This document shows, in pieces, positions 13,532 to 15,416 of a stretch of 15,416 bases of DNA (position 1 is the first letter of the stretch; every line of letters starts with the position of its first letter). Under the pieces are notes generated by a model. It did no database searches, was not told the DNA's origin, and was given only the letters and a program-made list of their open reading frames with translations. Position numbers and translations under genes: made by a program. The stretch comes from CAYRZL01 sp964428795. GTDB taxonomy: Bacteria; Bacillota; Clostridia; Lachnospirales; Lachnospiraceae. Location of the stretch: assembly GCA_964428795.1 (NCBI GenBank), contig CAYRZL010000064.1, forward strand, positions 1 through 15,416. The letters are read 5' to 3'.

Positions 13532-14909
13532 GTCCATTATATCACAGAACGACACAAATGAGGTAGCTTTTGTTGACTGTATTCAGAGATTTTTTTCTAA
13601 ACACAAGGTTGGTGAGATCCTGAAAAAATGTAACGGTACCAAGGAAAAAGGCGTATCGGCCATTTCTCTTCTGAAATACAAACTTGGCAATATTTTTATC
13701 GGACGCAGCATGTATATGCAGCAACGCACAGGATCCTTTAAAGAGGGCTTTTCCAAGAACACGTTCTATCGGTTCTTGAATTCCACAAAGACGAACTGGC
13801 TCCGTTTTACCTCTCTTCTTGCGGCAGATATCGTTAACCATGACCTTAAGAATCTGACCAGTGAAGACCGTACAAATGTATTCATCGTTGATGACAGCCT
13901 GTTTAACAGATCCAGCTGTAAGAAAACCGAACTGGGATCCCGTGTTTTTGACCATACGGACATGTCCTATAAAAAAGGATACCGCATGCTCACGTTGAGC
14001 TGGAGTGACGGTAACACGCTTATTCCTGTGAACAGCTGCCTTGTTGCATCTTCCAAAGAATCTAACATAATTGGACCAGTTAAAACATTTGACAAAAGAA
14101 CCATTGCCGGTCAAAGAAGAAAACTGGCCCAGACAAAAGCTCCGGAAGTAATGCTGACTCTTCTTGATACAGCAGTATCATGCGGATTATCCGCAGATTA
14201 TGTCCTGTTTGATTGCTGGTTTGCCAATCCTGCCCAGATCACAGCGATAAAATCAAGAGATATAGATGTCATTGCTATGGTTAAGAAGAGCAGCCGGATC
14301 AAATACAGTTACAACGGTGAATCGTTGAACATCAAGGAAATCTATGCCAGGAACAAAAAACGTCGGGGCAGGTCAAAATATCTGCTTTCTGTAGATGTCA
14401 TGGTTGGGAAGGAGAATCCAATCCCAGCCAAAATAGTATGCGTTCGAAACAAGGCAAACCGGAAGGACTGGCTTGCTTTTCTGTGTACGAACCCTTCACT
14501 TTCCGCAGAGGAGATCATTCGAATTTATGGCAAACGCTGGCAGATTGAAGTTTTCTTTAAGACCTGTAAGTCTATGCTGAACCTGCTCGGTGAATGCCAC
14601 AGCCTTTCCTATGATGCACTGACCGCCCATACTGCGATTGTATTTACCAGATATATGCTGCTGGCTTTAGAACAGCGACAAAACGAGGATCAGCGAACCC
14701 TTGGGGAACTGTTTTTCTTTCTGGTTGACGAAATGGCAGACATTACTTTTTCGCACTCTCTGTGTATTCTGATGGATGCCCTTATGGCAAGCCTTCAGGA
14801 AGTCCTGAAGCTCAGCGATGAACAGTTGGCGGCATTTACTGCCGACTTTGAGTCTCGTCTGCCAAAATATCTGCGAGAAGCATTGCATCCAATGGCAATA
14901 ACGGCATAA
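13530..14909 (+). CDS. IS4-family DDE transposase
   Basis: This 459-residue transposase catalyses cut-and-paste movement of its own element. The catalytic triad is visible: first Asp in NVFIVDDSLF (D121 or D122), second in YVLFDCWFA (D228), and Glu in the signature Y-2-R-3-E-6-K (Y333, R336, E340, K347; YGKRWQIEVFFKTCK), the IS4-type YREK motif. The beta-strand-rich insertion expected between the second Asp and Glu is present (about 240-325). The frame is open to an ATG at 13488, but that overlaps the promoter -10; ATG 13530 follows AAGGAGG by 9 nt and is chosen. A tighter out-of-frame ATG (13525) sits between them. No frameshift or stop interrupts it. Confidence 0.95.
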   Translation: MSIISQNDTNEVAFVDCIQRFFSKHKVGEILKKCNGTKEKGVSAISLLKYKLGNIFIGRSMYMQQRTGSFKEGFSKNTFYRFLNSTKTNWLRFTSLLAADIVNHDLKNLTSEDRTNVFIVDDSLFNRSSCKKTELGSRVFDHTDMSYKKGYRMLTLSWSDGNTLIPVNSCLVASSKESNIIGPVKTFDKRTIAGQRRKLAQTKAPEVMLTLLDTAVSCGLSADYVLFDCWFANPAQITAIKSRDIDVIAMVKKSSRIKYSYNGESLNIKEIYARNKKRRGRSKYLLSVDVMVGKENPIPAKIVCVRNKANRKDWLAFLCTNPSLSAEEIIRIYGKRWQIEVFFKTCKSMLNLLGECHSLSYDALTAHTAIVFTRYMLLALEQRQNEDQRTLGELFFFLVDEMADITFSHSLCILMDALMASLQEVLKLSDEQLAAFTADFESRLPKYLREALHPMAITA

Positions 14910-14924
14910 ATCGCTATTTTGTTA

Positions 14925-14975
14925 GCTGAAATATTGAATTTTCAAGGTGCAAAGCCCATTTTAGGTATGGGAAGT
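14925..14975 (-). repeat. IS right inverted repeat
   Basis: This is the inverse partner of 13401-13451. Reading inward on the minus strand it starts ACTTCCCATACC and then has the same 21-bp inner block. The extreme tips outside ACTTCCC differ in length (5 nt here, 3 nt at the left), so the exact cleavage point is set by the target repeat rather than by the tips. Confidence 0.88.
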
Positions 14976-14980
14976 CTTAG

Positions 14981-14990
14981 TAAGCTAACT
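14981..14990. repeat. Target site duplication, right copy
   Basis: TAAGCTAACT is identical to 13388-13397. On the minus strand it encodes the shared ...LAY... codons in the same phase on both sides. Confidence 0.88.
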
Positions 14991-15416
14991 TTTCATTGGA
15001 AGGCGCATCCTGCATATATGTCCCGTATAGACACACCGCTTTTCCAAAGACCTTTACCCTCTCATCTTCCTGATAGCAAGCATCTATATACTTTAATATG
15101 GATTTCAATATGGGTTCTTCCTCTATCCATTTTTCCGGGTAAAGCTTAAGCTTCTTTTCTATACAGATCAGTATATATGTCAATTCACTGGTGCTGATAC
15201 AGTCATCCGGGGATATATTGTCCATATTTCCGGTAATTGTAAGTGAAACAGCGCTCTCCATCATAGATATATCATCGGATAAATATCCCTTCCAAAAATC
15301 TGCAAACTGTCTCTGCAAAACCGAATGAATATTTCCAGACTGCGCGATCTCACTCGTCCAATCCTCCGGTGTTTTCTTGGACAGTACCAGAGACATCCCG
15401 CCATAAGTATAGTATT
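14981..15416 (-). pseudogene. HTH regulator gene, 5' part (split by IS, runs off the window)
   Basis: This is the upstream half of the regulator whose end lies at 12973-13397. It is open to the window edge: the six codons before the ATG at 15396 (…YTYGG) are also in frame, so the true start is probably outside. About 145 residues are visible, helical and TPR-like (SVLQRQFADFWKGYLSD, STSELTYILICIEKKLKLYPEKW, SILKYIDACYQEDERVKVFGKA), ending SNEKLAY before a stop in the IS end (14977-14979). The rejoined protein would be at least about 285 residues with a C-terminal HTH, which suggests a sensor-type regulator. No name can be given. The insertion separates the HTH from this domain, so the gene is very likely inactive. 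Confidence 0.75.

Larger units (their letters stand above)
13398..14980 (+). mobile_element. IS4-family insertion sequence, complete
   Basis: The element is 1583 bp between 10-bp direct repeats and carries one transposase gene on the plus strand. Long inverted ends read ACTTCCCA(C/T)ACC inward from 13401 and 14975. They match at 21 of 30 positions, then a 21-bp block is identical at both ends (13431-13451 and 14925-14945). Removing the element and one repeat copy fuses the flanking reading frames exactly. It is inserted opposite to the interrupted gene. All parts look intact, so it is probably still mobile or recently arrived. Confidence 0.92.

Noticed and set aside
13431..14945. IS limited to the 21-bp perfect repeats
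   Set aside because: No target duplication flanks these points, whereas extending by 30-35 bp gives paired ACTTCCC ends and a perfect 10-bp duplication.

Overview
This window looks like chromosomal DNA from a low-to-moderate-GC Firmicute, most likely a member of the Lachnospiraceae (Clostridia). The evidence is strong AGGAGG-type ribosome binding sites, intrinsic terminators, the infC-rpmI-rplT order with a leader attenuator, a polyphosphate operon with a DUF815 ATPase, and the style of the small regulators. The assignment is inference; there is no rRNA in the window.

Layout. (1) 1-1535, minus strand: translation operon infC-rpmI-rplT. It has its own promoter, a long leader with a terminator and a possible competing antiterminator, and a final terminator at 108-136. 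infC appears to use an AUU start. Positions 1-107, downstream of that terminator, hold nothing I can identify. (2) 1550-2571, plus strand: a divergently transcribed PHP-family phosphoesterase/exonuclease (TrpH/YciV-like), ending at a hairpin shared with the convergent HAD phosphatase. (3) 8765-2584, minus strand: a tightly spaced operon of chorismate mutase, DUF815 AAA+ ATPase, Ppx/GppA-HD protein and polyphosphate kinase 1. A Cof-type HAD phosphatase follows 51 bp downstream. (4) 8835-10957: a uroporphyrinogen-decarboxylase/MtaA-type protein and a divergent LysR regulator, with a palindrome between them at the LysR -35 box. (5) 10958-15416: a decaying accessory zone. It contains an ABC-2 permease remnant, an intact XRE-TPR regulator with a palindrome at its start site, a truncated hypothetical gene, and an HTH regulator gene split by an IS4-family insertion sequence.

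How they work together. The ppk1/Ppx-like/DUF815 cluster points to polyphosphate metabolism or its regulation. The Ppx-like partner has substituted catalytic motifs but an intact-looking HD domain, so it may not be a classical exopolyphosphatase. The LysR-UroD pair is a self-contained regulator/target unit, probably linked to methyl or tetrapyrrole-type chemistry. The XRE-TPR gene looks like the surviving regulator of a lost ABC exporter.

The IS is the best-resolved event in the window. It has a YREK-motif transposase, long inverted repeats and a perfect 10-bp target duplication whose removal restores one reading frame. Its start-codon region is part of an 11-bp inverted repeat that only read-through transcripts would contain in full. 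I did not find a clearly new multi-gene defence or RNA system; the most unusual items are the degenerate Ppx domain in the polyphosphate operon and the structure of the IS ends.
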